DNA of 37,748 bases from Pseudomonas sp. RIT-PI-q (GCF_001297125.1 NZ_LHPC01000019.1:1-37748), one strand, 5' to 3'. Counted from the first letter of the stretch, positions 23,296-33,300 are shown. Notes: generated by a model not told the origin, from the sequence alone. Made by a program: numbers and translations.

Positions 23296-24646
23296 ATGGC
23301 GGTTGAAAACCTATTCCCGAGTTATCTGGGATGCAATGGGATAGACGGCAACAGGCTACATACAGAGGCGACAGAGGAAGCACAGGCGGCGTGGGCAAGA
23401 ACAGTGGAGGCGAACGAAAAGAACGAGCGGGAAGCTGACGCACGTAGGAATACGATCAAGAAGCGGGATGAAGTGGCTCCACGCGGATGCGTTTTCGCCA
23501 AAAGTTGCACGCTGCCAGATGGGACCATTAACTACATCAGTCCCAGCGGCGCCATTCCCACCGATCCGATTAGCCAATATGGCGAGTTTGCCTTGCTGGG
23601 TGGTCGTGAAACGGATGCACAAGGAAACATTCCTCTCAAGAAAATCAGTGGCTCCCTACCCGTTTCACTGGGAACACTTCTGTTAGGCGGTGCCGCTACT
23701 GCCACTGCTGGCGGTGTGTCATGTGGTGGTTTGTGTACGGCTGGTGCTGTGGCGTCCGGGGCTACCACTGGTGTTGCTGCTGGTACATTGGCAGGAGTGG
23801 TTGCATTGTTGTGGCCGTCGAGTCTGGGCGACAGCTCCCTGTACACGGAAGAACAGCTCAAGTCGCTTAAAGAAGGACGTACACGTGTCCGCCTGCACGT
23901 CGAACAACAAGCCGATGGCACCTTGAAGGGATACGGGTACAACACCCAGAAGCGCCGTGACTGGGAAATGATTCCCGTAGTGCAGTTCGTTGCTCAAGGC
24001 TCCCAGCAAGTGGCTGACTTTGGTGACGGTATAACCTTGATATGGACACCAGCTGCTGACCCGTCCAGCACTGTAGGAATTCCAACGTTAGAAGGCGCGC
24101 CAAAGGCGCCACAGATTTGGATTTATCCGCCCACCGAACAGGCTGATAACATCATCGTCAGTCCGATTTACCCTGACGCGTACAAAGATTTCATTCTGGT
24201 GTTCCCGGCTGACTCTGGTGTGCAGCCGTTGTATATCGTGATGAATGTTCGTCTCGATCCTGGCACCGTAACTGGCCAAGGAAAGGACGTGACCGGCATC
24301 TGGTTAGCTGGGGCGAGTGCTGGCCTAGGTGCCCCCATACCAACAAGAATTGCCAGTCAACTCAGCGGCAAGAGCTTTAGCAACTTCGATGCTTTCAGGA
24401 AGGCGTTCTGGACTGCCGTAGGAAATGCCCCAGAGCTATTCAGCCAGTTCAAACCCACCAACCAAAGCAAGCTACGAAACGGCAAAGCACCATTCGCCCA
24501 AAGATCAGAACACAACGGTGAAAACGCTCGCTACGAAATCCATCACATTCAAAACATTCAGTATGGCGGCGCGGTGTACGACGTAGACAACTTTGCGATT
24601 GACGCCGAAACGACACGTAGAGATTCACAAGGAAGACAGACAATGA
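23296..24646 (+). pseudogene. S-type pyocin-like HNH DNase bacteriocin, frameshifted near its 3' end
   Basis: A nuclease bacteriocin. The order is: a charged helical N-terminus (about 20-60), a Gly/Ala-rich hydrophobic stretch (about 125-175), an S-type pyocin domain (about 180-345; ALLWPSSLGDS, IWIYPPTEQADN), then a colicin E9-type HNH DNase domain (about 347 onward; LSGKSFSNFDAFRKAFW, RYEIHHIQNIQYGG, VYDVDN) with H416-H417. After VYDVDN the reading frame departs from the family. Skipping one T at 24592-24594 restores LRLTPKRHVEIHKEDRQ and a stop at 24644-24646, giving a 449-residue product with the two missing HNH histidines (440 and 444). As written, the frame instead continues into the immunity gene, producing a 534-residue fusion lacking those ligands. 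Base composition is lower in GC than neighbours, suggesting transfer. Confidence 0.88.
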
Positions 24647-24900
24647 CTTTGAAAAACAGCGTTTCAGACTACACAGAACAGGAATTCATAGAGCTGCTTC
24701 AACGGATCATCGGAAACGACGCAAGCGAAGAGGAAGAGAACAAGCTCGTGCATCACTTCAACACAATCTGTGAACATCCAGCAGGATCTGACTTGATCTT
24801 TTACCCCGAAGACGATGCAGACGATTCAGCCGAAGGCATCACCCGTACGCTCAAAGAATGGCGCGCTGCTCAGGGATTGTCGGGATTCAAAGACGAGTGA
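24643..24900 (+). CDS. Colicin/pyocin DNase immunity protein
   Basis: An 85-residue acidic helical protein of the Im2/Im7/Im8/Im9 family that binds and blocks the cognate HNH DNase in the producer's cytosol. It shows the family pattern LKNSVSDYTEQEF at the N-terminus, an acidic specificity helix (NDASEEEENKLV), the conserved helix III region HPAGSDLIFYPEDD and the tail TLKEWRAAQGLSGF. Im9 has two adjacent tyrosines in helix III (IYYP); here the first is Phe (IFYP). The ATG at 24643 is preceded by AAGGAAGA (24629-24636) and overlaps the restored nuclease stop (ATGA), the usual toxin-immunity coupling. Because of the upstream frameshift it is also in frame with the bacteriocin. Confidence 0.93.
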   Translation: MTLKNSVSDYTEQEFIELLQRIIGNDASEEEENKLVHHFNTICEHPAGSDLIFYPEDDADDSAEGITRTLKEWRAAQGLSGFKDE

Positions 24901-24975
24901 TCGAAGGGCGACATCATGTCCGTTATTGCTGGGTGAAATCCGGGACTTTCGATTTGCAGATTGAACATTGAGTTA

Positions 24976-25695
24976 TCAATGATTGTTGGCCGCAACCAAT
25001 CGACAACCTTTCCTGGTGACTTCCATCTGCCTGTAAGTCGCCAGATGGGCATCACGCGAATCCGCAATCATCGGCAAAGAAATACGGGGATCATCCAGGC
25101 GCAAGCTCAGGAGAAAATCGACATGACACTCCCACCAATGGCTGCTTAATAATTGCGACACAACCTCTGGCGGGTGCCGAAACTTGACCACTTTCGCTGG
25201 AAACCCGGCGACAACCGCATAGGGCGGCACATCGTGCATGACCAGCGCGCGGGTGGCGATAATGGCGCCCGTACCCACCGTGACACCTTCCATAATCATG
25301 GCGCCATGCCCGATCCATACATCGTCGCCGATTGTTACATCAACAATTTCTGGCTCGAAAGACAGAGGGGTATTGGTAAATTGAAAGGGGTGCGAACTGA
25401 CCCAGTCTGAAGGGTGTGTATTTTTATCCTGTCCGATAAAGCAGTTGTTGCCAATCGAGCAAAAACGTCCGATTGAGGAAACAGCAGAAAGCACACAACC
25501 ACTTCGGATATAAGTGTGAGCGCCAATGCTCAGTTTTTTAGTGTCGATAACAACACCACCGAGCGAAACATTTTCTTCCAGTATCAATGTGGCTTTTGCC
25601 GGAAGCGATGAAACCCCGCCAGCCACTTTGCACTTGTGCTTGCGAAGCCATTTTTTCCAAAAGTGGTCTCGGCAGTAATTTATTATTTTTCCCAT
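24976..25695 (-). CDS. Hexapeptide-repeat acyltransferase (CatB/xenobiotic type)
   Basis: A 239-residue protein with left-handed beta-helix hexapeptide repeats, resembling the xenobiotic/CatB-like O-acetyltransferases that use acetyl-CoA. Repeats are seen from about residue 35 to 165 (for example SLGGVVIDTKKLSIGAHTYI, SSIGRFCSIGNNCFIG), and the conserved block VTIGDDVWIGHGAMIMEGVT is followed by VGTGAIIATRALVMHDVPPY and AGFPAKVVKFR. The catalytic His is probably in the WIGHGA or NTHPSDW region. The acceptor is unknown; a sugar in surface polysaccharide is possible. It is in the less GC-rich patch, converging on the immunity gene with 75 bp between. Confidence 0.88.
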   Translation of the reverse strand: MGKIINYCRDHFWKKWLRKHKCKVAGGVSSLPAKATLILEENVSLGGVVIDTKKLSIGAHTYIRSGCVLSAVSSIGRFCSIGNNCFIGQDKNTHPSDWVSSHPFQFTNTPLSFEPEIVDVTIGDDVWIGHGAMIMEGVTVGTGAIIATRALVMHDVPPYAVVAGFPAKVVKFRHPPEVVSQLLSSHWWECHVDFLLSLRLDDPRISLPMIADSRDAHLATYRQMEVTRKGCRLVAANNH

Positions 25696-25775
25696 TTGGA
25701 AATCGTCGCGCTCTGTTCATCTGTCGGGGCATGAAATCCCCAAAAACAACAATTGATTAAAAGGCCGTTCGCCGA

Positions 25776-26279
25776 TTACTCGGCGCTCACCACGATCGAC
25801 ACCCGGCGATTCTCGGTTCGACCGGCCGCGGTGTCATTGGAGGCGACGGGCTCACTGCTGCCGAGGCCACGTAGCTGGATGTTCTGTTCTTTCATGCCAA
25901 CGGTGGCCAGGACCTTTTCGACGCTTTTCGCGCGGCGCACGGAAAGCTGCTCGTTGTAGATTTCCTTGCCCGAGGCATCCGTGTGGCCATCGACCCGAAC
26001 CCGCTCGATTCCAACACTCTGCAACGCTTTGCCAATGCGCGCGACGATCTCGGTACTGGCGGTATTCAGGCTGTCGTCATCACTGCCAAACAACACTTTA
26101 CCGGACAAACCAAACGCCCAGCCCTCGTCAGTCAATTCAAAACCTTGCTGCTTGAGCACAGCGACCTGCGCCGGGGTCAGGCCTTTGTGCGGTGTTGTCT
26201 GGCAACCGGTCAAGGTGAGCAACGCCAAAAACAGGGTGATCGCGAAAAATCGCAGGGAACGCTGGGTGAGTGAGAACAC
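25776..26279 (-). CDS. yfiB: YfiB-like OmpA/Pal outer-membrane lipoprotein
   Basis: A 167-residue lipoprotein that in the YfiBNR system sits in the outer membrane, binds peptidoglycan and sequesters the inhibitor YfiR. The start is a GTG at 26279 with AGGAG nine bases upstream; the longer frame starting at 26522 only overlaps yfiN and is not credible. The signal peptide ends with a lipobox LTGC (C26), and the OmpA-C domain has the peptidoglycan motif VDGHTDASGKEIYNEQLSVR followed by RAKSV. It begins 5 bp after the yfiN stop, and its ribosome-binding site overlaps the end of yfiN, indicating tight coupling. Confidence 0.9.
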   Translation of the reverse strand: MFSLTQRSLRFFAITLFLALLTLTGCQTTPHKGLTPAQVAVLKQQGFELTDEGWAFGLSGKVLFGSDDDSLNTASTEIVARIGKALQSVGIERVRVDGHTDASGKEIYNEQLSVRRAKSVEKVLATVGMKEQNIQLRGLGSSEPVASNDTAAGRTENRRVSIVVSAE

Positions 26280-26284
26280 GGAAT

Positions 26285-27553
26285 TTAGCTCCTGATGTGA
26301 ACATCGGCGACAGGGTGCTCCGACCCGGCCGTGTGCTGCGCACCTCGGGAAAGGCGCTTGGCTTGGTACATGGCCGCGTCGGCGGCATTGAGCAGGGCGC
26401 CCGGTGTCGTCCCATGGTCGGGGTACACGGCGATGCCGATACTGAGGGAAGTCTGTACTTCGGTATCGCCCGGCAACGGGATTGGCACTTCCATGCTGGC
26501 GATGATTTTGTCGGCAATCCACTCGGCGTCTTCGACCTGATGCAGCGGTGTCAGCAGGACGGCAAATTCGTCGCCGCCCAAGCGTGCCACTAGATCGTCT
26601 TCACGCAGCTGCGCACGAACCCGTTTGGCCACGGCCACCAATACGGCATCGCCCGCGGCGTGGCCGAAGTTATCGTTGATTTCCTTGAACCGGTCGCTGT
26701 CGAGAAACAGCACCGCGACTCGCTCATTGAGCTTGTTGGCATTGCGCAGCGCGCGCATCAGTCGACCTTCGAAAAACGCCCGGTTTGGCAATCCGGTGAG
26801 GCTGTCGTGACTGGCCTGGTGGGCGAGGGTTTCGTTCTCGGTTTGCAGGTGGCTCTGCCAGGATTCGAGCTCATCGAGCAAGGCATTGAAGTCATTGCCC
26901 AGGTTGTCGAGTTCAGCGATGGCGGCGGGTGGCACACGCTGATCGAAGGCTCGCTCGCTGCGGGCGGCGTGAGCCACAAAAGCCAGGCTGCGCAATGGGC
27001 CGGTGATGCCGCGAAGTTGTCGACGCGCCAGATAGAGCGCCACCCAGGCACTGACGGCCGTACACAGAACGATGCCGACAAGACCACTGAGCAAAAAGCG
27101 CAGCAGACTGCCCCCGTGCCCCGTGAGCTGGATACTGCCGATTTCCTGACCTTGATGGATGATCGGCATGCTAATTGGTTTTTCCAGAAAGGCTTTGGCA
27201 ATCTGCATTTCAAGGTCGGAAAACAAGCCGGTTTCCGGCCGTTGCCAGCGCGCCAACGCCTGGCCCTGCACGTCCAGCACTTGGGCATCGGCCACTTCTT
27301 CAGTGGACGCAATCAACGCCAGCGCCTCGGTGGCAGCGGCTTTATCGTTGAACACCACCGCGGCTTCCACGGTGTAATTGATCGAGCGTGCGATCAGGTG
27401 CAGGTTGTGGTCGGCATAGACTCGCAAGGCCAGTACGCCAAGCAGTGTCAGTGAAATACTGGCCATGGCCACACCCACCAGCGCGACGGTCAAATGACCG
27501 CGGCCGATGACCGAGCGCAAGGTTGGGCGATGACTCCTTTTGGCTGGATTCAT
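26285..27553 (-). CDS. yfiN: YfiN-like membrane diguanylate cyclase
   Basis: A 422-residue inner-membrane enzyme that makes cyclic di-GMP from two GTP. It has two membrane segments (about 19-45 and 150-178) flanking a periplasmic domain, then a HAMP-like linker and a GGDEF domain with GGDEF at residues 326-330. An RxxD inhibitory site (REDD) ends five residues before GGDEF, so product inhibition is expected. In the known YfiBNR (TpbB) system the periplasmic protein YfiR represses YfiN and YfiB relieves this under envelope stress, promoting biofilm growth. yfiR overlaps it by 4 bp upstream and yfiB follows by 5 bp. Confidence 0.93.
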   Translation of the reverse strand: MNPAKRSHRPTLRSVIGRGHLTVALVGVAMASISLTLLGVLALRVYADHNLHLIARSINYTVEAAVVFNDKAAATEALALIASTEEVADAQVLDVQGQALARWQRPETGLFSDLEMQIAKAFLEKPISMPIIHQGQEIGSIQLTGHGGSLLRFLLSGLVGIVLCTAVSAWVALYLARRQLRGITGPLRSLAFVAHAARSERAFDQRVPPAAIAELDNLGNDFNALLDELESWQSHLQTENETLAHQASHDSLTGLPNRAFFEGRLMRALRNANKLNERVAVLFLDSDRFKEINDNFGHAAGDAVLVAVAKRVRAQLREDDLVARLGGDEFAVLLTPLHQVEDAEWIADKIIASMEVPIPLPGDTEVQTSLSIGIAVYPDHGTTPGALLNAADAAMYQAKRLSRGAQHTAGSEHPVADVHIRS

Positions 27554-28125
27554 GGCGCCGCCGGTTTGCGGCGGGACAGTTGCAGCACGCTAGGGTGAAT
27601 GCGCACGCCACTGCGCGCGACGGAGTCGAGGTTGACCTCAAAGGACACTTGATCATCGCTGACCCGCAGACAAAACAGACTGCCTACGGTGCATTGAACG
27701 TCGGCCTCGCTGATGCTCAACACCGGACGCCCCGTCAATGAGGCGAATAGTCGGCTGCGTTCGTCGCTGCTCAGTTTGCCGATATAGACCGCATCGCATT
27801 CACCTGCAATGGCTGGGTTATCGGCCAGCAGCCGGCGCACCGTGACAGGACGGCCAGTCGCCTGGGTCGTACCTTTAACCAGGTCGTCGGTGTATTCGGT
27901 GGGCCCCACGATGCACAGGCGTAGTTGCGCAGGCTCAACAGGCCAGCGGGCATAGCTGAGAATCCCGAGGACCACCTGGGTGACCGATCTGGCACGCTGG
28001 TCGGCCATGCTGACGGGTATTTGCGACTGAGCGAAAACGACGCCACTCAGTAAACAGAGAAAGCCTGCAAGCAACACGTGTTTGCAGCCAACGACGCGCT
28101 CCGTCGCCCGAACAGCCACCTTCAT
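27550..28125 (-). CDS. yfiR: YfiR-like periplasmic repressor of YfiN
   Basis: A 191-residue DUF4154 protein exported to the periplasm, where it represses the diguanylate cyclase YfiN. There is a signal peptide (hydrophobic core about 17-30, AQS near cleavage). Four cysteines fall at residues 71, 110, 145 and 152, the same numbers as the disulfide cysteines reported for P. aeruginosa YfiR, which also supports the ATG at 28125 as start rather than the longer frame to 28209. Family blocks are LSYARWP (about 56-62) and CIVGPTEYTDDL (71-82). It overlaps yfiN by 4 bp and starts the operon. Confidence 0.92.
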   Translation of the reverse strand: MKVAVRATERVVGCKHVLLAGFLCLLSGVVFAQSQIPVSMADQRARSVTQVVLGILSYARWPVEPAQLRLCIVGPTEYTDDLVKGTTQATGRPVTVRRLLADNPAIAGECDAVYIGKLSSDERSRLFASLTGRPVLSISEADVQCTVGSLFCLRVSDDQVSFEVNLDSVARSGVRIHPSVLQLSRRKPAAP

Positions 28126-28177
28126 GCAGGGATTCTCTGGATCTAAACGAAATAGTGCCGCAACGATAGCACAGCGT

Positions 28178-28239
28178 TGAAGTGCCAGCGAGGCCGCGCA
28201 GTACGGCACTTCAGACAGTTTCCGTCATCGGGGATCGCC
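28178..28239 (-). terminator. Possible hairpins downstream of recD
   Basis: Two inverted repeats lie in the 118-bp gap after recD: GGGG-ATCG-CCCC (28230-28241) directly beside the recD stop, and TGAAGTGCC / GGCACTTCA (28178-28186 and 28205-28213). Neither is followed by a clear U-tract on the minus strand, so these are weak terminator candidates only. The same gap must contain the yfiR promoter. Confidence 0.3.
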
Positions 28240-28243
28240 CCTT

Positions 28244-30352
28244 TCAATCACGCACCTGGCCGCCCTCCTCCAACTCCAACATCAACCCGCTCAAGCGTTT
28301 GACCTTGCGTCGCACCGCCTCTTCGAACACGCCGGAACGCGGCTCGATCAGGGTGAACCAGTTTTTCGCCCGGGTGATCCCGGTGTAGATCAGTTCCTTG
28401 GTGAGTACCGGGTTCAGAGCCTCCGGCAGAATCAACGCCGTGTGGTCAAATTCCGAGCCCTGTGATTTATGCACCGTCATGGCATACACAGTTTCGACAT
28501 CATTGAGCCGGCTCGGGAGAACAAACCGTACGCCGCCCTGGCCATCATTGCGCGGGAACGCTACACGCAGCACCTGCTTGCCTGCCTCGGGACCATCGCG
28601 CTCCGGTAGCCTGAGCGCAATACCGATGTCGCCGTTCATCAAACCCAAGCCATAGTCGTTGCGCGTCATCAGCACGGGCCGACCTTCGTACCACTGCTGG
28701 TCGCTATCGATCAGCCGGGCTTTGAGCAACGCCTCGGTCACTCGCTGATTCAGCCCTTCCACGCCCCAAGGTCCTTTGCGCACCGCGCATAACAATTGGA
28801 AGGCGTCGAAGGCGTGCAGTACCTGGCGTGCCCAATGGGTCCAGCATGGATCATCAAGCGTGCTATTGATCGACGGCCGCAGGCTGCGCAGCAGACTGAG
28901 GTACTGCCGATAACCTTGCGGTCCTTCACCATGACCTTCTAGCAGCAAGCGCTCCAATGCCCGATCCTGTTCACCCTTGAGCGGAAGGGAAAAGATGTCG
29001 TCGTGGCTTCTCGCGGCCAATAACTTGCGGGCTTCCTCAGGCTGCTGCTGGTTGACCCAGCGAGCCAACTGGCCGATGCCGCTGCCCTCGCCGAACCGCC
29101 GTGAGTGACGCAGCATCACCACTTGCTGGGCCAGTGGATGAGTGCCGTTGGTATCCTCCTGCAAACCGCTGGCATCCAGTCTTTCACCACTGATGGTCTC
29201 CAGCCACTGGCGAGTCTGCGGGCTATACCAGGCCGCTTCAGCATCGCGGCACAGATCGCCCAGCACCGCACCGGCCTCCACGGATGCCAGTTGGTCCTTG
29301 TCCCCGAGCAGCACCAGACGAGCATGTGCCGGCATCGCGTCAAGAAGATTGGCCATCATTTCCAGGTCAATCATCGAGGCTTCGTCCACCACCAGTACGT
29401 CCAGCGGCAAGCGATTACCGGCGTGATGCCGGAAATGTCGAGTACCGGGACGGCTGCCGAGTAGACGGTGCACGGTGGTGACGTCAGACGGGATTTTTTC
29501 CCGCACGGTCTCTGCGACTTTCAACGTCAGAACCTGCTGACTGATCGACTCCGTCAGCCGTGCCGCGGCTTTACCGGTAGGTGCGGCAAGACGAATACGC
29601 AGCGGTTTGCCAGCCTCCACCGCCGGTGCCTGGAGCAATGCCAGCAAGCGTACGACCGTAGTGGTCTTGCCAGTCCCCGGGCCGCCCGTGACGATGCTGA
29701 ACGCACTGCGAGTAGCCAGGGCACAGGCAAGCTTCTGCCAGTCGATGACGTCACCAGGCTTGGCTGGGCCGAACAGACCGGTGAGGCGCCGGGACAAATC
29801 ATTTGGTGTTGTTTCATGCTCTGCCAGGCGCTGGCGCAACGCGTTGTCGATCCGCCGCTCGTAAGCCCAGTAGCGGCGCAGGTACAAGCGTTTGCCGGAA
29901 AGCACCAACGGCCGATGCTGCGCCGCCTCACGACCATCGACCGCCAAAGCGACCAGGCTGCTGGCGGCCAACACCTTGCACCAATGGGCACCGTCGAGCG
30001 CTTCGAGCAATTGTGACGGTAATAGCATCACGCCACTTTGCAGATCACCTTCCGGCGGTAGCGACAGCGCGAAGTCCGGCTCTTTCAGCGTCTCGAACAA
30101 ATCCAGACACACGTGGCCGTGGCCCAGTTGATGACTGGTCAACGCAGCCGCCAGCAATACCAGCGGATCATCGTCAGGCGCGAGTTCATGAAGAAAGGCG
30201 ACGAAGGCTTTGTCCAGCGCTCGCAACCAACCACGTTCGACCCACCGAGTGAGCAATAGCAGCAGGTCATCGGCGCGAGTCAATGGCGCCAGATCCGCAA
30301 GGCTTTCGTCCGCCAGTGACGTGGGCAGCAAATCGGCGAAGGTGCGACTCAT
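28244..30352 (-). CDS. recD: RecBCD exonuclease V alpha subunit
   Basis: A 702-residue superfamily-1 5'-3' helicase, the fast motor of RecBCD that processes double-strand ends for recombination and degrades foreign linear DNA. The Walker A motif GGPGTGKT is at residues 223-230, followed by the Walker B block DVLVDEASM-like (LVVDEASMIDLEM), LLGDKDQLASVE, and the C-terminal VHKSQGSEFDH motif. Its ATG overlaps the recB stop by 4 bp. It is the last gene of recC-recB-recD, the order expected for Pseudomonas. Confidence 0.96.
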   Translation of the reverse strand: MSRTFADLLPTSLADESLADLAPLTRADDLLLLLTRWVERGWLRALDKAFVAFLHELAPDDDPLVLLAAALTSHQLGHGHVCLDLFETLKEPDFALSLPPEGDLQSGVMLLPSQLLEALDGAHWCKVLAASSLVALAVDGREAAQHRPLVLSGKRLYLRRYWAYERRIDNALRQRLAEHETTPNDLSRRLTGLFGPAKPGDVIDWQKLACALATRSAFSIVTGGPGTGKTTTVVRLLALLQAPAVEAGKPLRIRLAAPTGKAAARLTESISQQVLTLKVAETVREKIPSDVTTVHRLLGSRPGTRHFRHHAGNRLPLDVLVVDEASMIDLEMMANLLDAMPAHARLVLLGDKDQLASVEAGAVLGDLCRDAEAAWYSPQTRQWLETISGERLDASGLQEDTNGTHPLAQQVVMLRHSRRFGEGSGIGQLARWVNQQQPEEARKLLAARSHDDIFSLPLKGEQDRALERLLLEGHGEGPQGYRQYLSLLRSLRPSINSTLDDPCWTHWARQVLHAFDAFQLLCAVRKGPWGVEGLNQRVTEALLKARLIDSDQQWYEGRPVLMTRNDYGLGLMNGDIGIALRLPERDGPEAGKQVLRVAFPRNDGQGGVRFVLPSRLNDVETVYAMTVHKSQGSEFDHTALILPEALNPVLTKELIYTGITRAKNWFTLIEPRSGVFEEAVRRKVKRLSGLMLELEEGGQVRD

Positions 30353-33300
30353 AGTAAAACTCCCTGTTCCCAGGCGGGTTCGGCCTTGGGTTCTGACTTG
30401 CCCTGGAACAGCCGGTCCAGACGCTCGATCAGTTCTCTTGGCGGACGGGCGAAGTACACACCCTGGCTGGAAGCGCGCGTACCGCGCAGGAACACATACA
30501 ACGCACCACCGACATGCCGGTCGTAATCGTAATCAACAAGCCGTGCCTTGAGCTGACGATGCAGGGCCAACAGGTACAGCACGTATTGCAGGTCGTAACG
30601 GTTGTCGAGAATCGACTGTTCCATGGCCTGCTCGGTGTAGGCCGCATCATCGACGCCCAGCCAGTTGGATTTGTAGTCGGCGACGTAGTAACGGCCGTCG
30701 TGTTCGAACGTCAGGTCGATGAAGCCCTTGAACATGCCATTGAGCAACACCGGCTCGGCCGCCACACGGGACACGCCGTTGTGGGTGTATTGGTGCACCA
30801 GCTCATCGAGTTTGAGCACATCGACTTTATGGCTGGCGAACCAGAACTCCATCTCGACCCGGTATTGGGTCAGTTGCTCGAACACCACAGGTGTCTGTCC
30901 TGCACCGATGTGCAGTGGGGATTTGAGCAGGTGCTGCAGCCACTCGCTGAGCGTGGTTATCCAGCCTTCCCAGCCCCGGCGATTGCAGCGACGGGCGATA
31001 GCATCCTCCACCGATTGCGGTGTGACGGTAAAACCTTCGTCGCCGGCCCATTCAAGCAAACCATGGAGAAAGGTGCCGGGGTTCGGGCCACGCGGGAATC
31101 GATGGATGTCAGCGCCGCCGGCGACCACTTCCCGTGGCGCCTGCGGATCGAGACGTTCGTCATCGAAGAGTTTTTGCGCTTGCGGATTCTCCGGCGCTTC
31201 ATCGGCACCGACACTCATGATGTCGCCAATGCGCAGGGCACTGTAGGAGGCAATCCACCAGTTTTCGCTGGCCTTACGCTTGGGAATCAGAGGAGCGAGC
31301 AAGGTCGCTTCGTTACGTGGTGGATGGTAGTGCTCGGCGGTCGCTTCAGGCAGTTCACCGTAGCTCAGCGCCGGGCAGTCCTGTTGCAGGTCTTCCAGCC
31401 AACGCTTCAAACCCGCCGATTCGGTCAATGCTGCACCACCGCCCAACAGATAACCCAACGCGCACAGGTGCAGCACCGAACTGTTGTTATTGCCGCGCTT
31501 GAGATCAGTCACTCCGAGCCAGCAGGCATGTTGCGCCCGGGTCAGGGCCACGTAGAGCAAGCGCAGATCCTCGGCGAGACGTTCATCATCGGCCTGGGCG
31601 ATTAACTCGGCTGTCGGCGTCAATGTCACTTGGGCCTTGCCGTTGGCATCGTGGTAATGCAACGGCAGACGGCTGCCATCCACAGGTTTCGCCGAGCAAA
31701 TGAACGGCAGGAACACCAAGGGATACTCAAGCCCCTTGGACTTGTGAATGGTCACGACCTTGACCAGTTGTTCGTCGCTCTCCAGACGCAGGATCTGTTC
31801 TTCGCCGGCCTGACCGGACAACGCCAGATGCTCGGACAAATGCCGGATCAGCGCTTGTTCGCCATCGAGTTCGGCGGCGGCTTGCTGCAGTAATTCGGAC
31901 AGGTGCAGCAGGTTGGTCAGCACTCGCTCGCCATCGTTGCGTGCGATCAATGCCTGAGGCAACTGGAAGTCATGCAGCAAGCGCCGCAGCATCGGCAATA
32001 CACCTTGCTTGCGCCAGAGCTCGCGATAACCACGGAACTGCATGACCCGCGCTTCCCAGGCCAATTCGTCCTGATTCAGTCGTTCCAGCTCTACCAGTGA
32101 CAGGTTCAGGGTGATGCAGGCTAACGCCGCTCGCAACGGCCGCTCGACATCCGGCTCGGCGCAGGCCTTGAGCCAGGACAGCAGGTCGTGGGCTTCCTGG
32201 GCGGCGAACACCGAGTCCTTGTCCGACAAATAAACGCTACGCACGCCGCGGGCGGAAAGCTCGCCACGTACGGCTTGAGCTTCTTTACCGTCGCGTACCA
32301 GGATCGCAATATCGGCTGGCAGTACGCCTCTCAATTCCTTACCGTCTTGCAGGAAACCCGCCCGACCTTGTTGCCCGCCGTTGAGCAACTCGGTGATTAC
32401 ACAGGCACAGGTGGCGGCCAATTGTTGTCGGTACATCGCACCAGACAGTGGCTGTTCGGCGGACAGATGCCAGATGTTCAGCGCAGGTACAACCTGACCA
32501 TCCATGTGCAGGACTTCTTTGCGTCCCTGGGATTCGACGGGCAGGAACGGCACCGGGTTCTTGCCATTCTTTTCACGAAACAGGAACGCGCCGCGCCCGG
32601 ACTCGCGAGACTCGGCACGCTCGAATACATGGTTCACCGCACTGACCATGCCATGACTTGAGCGGAAGTTGGTGCCCAGGGTATGCAGACGGCCAGTGGT
32701 GGCCTGGCGGGCGCGCAGGTAGGTGTAGATGTCAGCACCGCGGAAGGCATAGATCGCCTGCTTCGGGTCGCCGATCAGGAACAGACCGCACTCGGGATTG
32801 TTGTCCTCGATGCGATAAATACTCTCGAAGATCCGATACTGTACCGGGTCGGTATCCTGGAACTCATCGATCAGCGCCACCGGGAATTGCTCACGGATAA
32901 GAGTGGCCAGGCGCTCACCACCGTCAGACTGCAACGCCGCATCGAGGCGCAGCAGCATGTCGTCGAAACCCATTTCCGCGCGACGGCGTTTTTCTTCTTC
33001 GAACCGTGCACCGACCCACTGTGCCGCGTGTTGCAGGACGGCGGCATCGGGCGTCGGCAATCCATCGAGACTGGCCTTGAGACCAGGCATGGCCTCCAGT
33101 CCTGGATGATTGGGTACTTCACCCTTCTTCCAGGCTTCAGCCATGCCATCGGGGGTCAGGCGAGTGAAACCAGTACCGATATCCAGTTGCTCAAGGGATT
33201 CGTCTTCGGCCCAGGCTTTGATCTTTTCGAACCAGGGTTCGAAGTACCGCGCCTGCATCTTGCGCCCGTCGACGTTCTTGCTCGCGACGCCCTCGTGACA

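Noticed and set aside
23296..24646. Type VI secretion effector
   Set aside because: No PAAR, Rhs or VgrG domain or neighbouring secretion gene is visible; an S-type pyocin-like domain plus Im-type immunity fits a soluble bacteriocin better. It cannot be fully excluded from this window.
24586..24650. Programmed ribosomal frameshift controlling toxin versus fusion
   Set aside because: No recognised slippery heptamer, prfB-like CTT-TGA site or supporting structure is seen at 24586-24600; a plain one-base insertion or sequencing error is simpler. Kept only as a remote option.
26280..26522. N-terminal extension of yfiB to an ATG at 26522
   Set aside because: The extra residues overlap yfiN out of frame and are Arg/His-rich; the GTG at 26279 has a ribosome-binding site and gives a proper lipoprotein signal.
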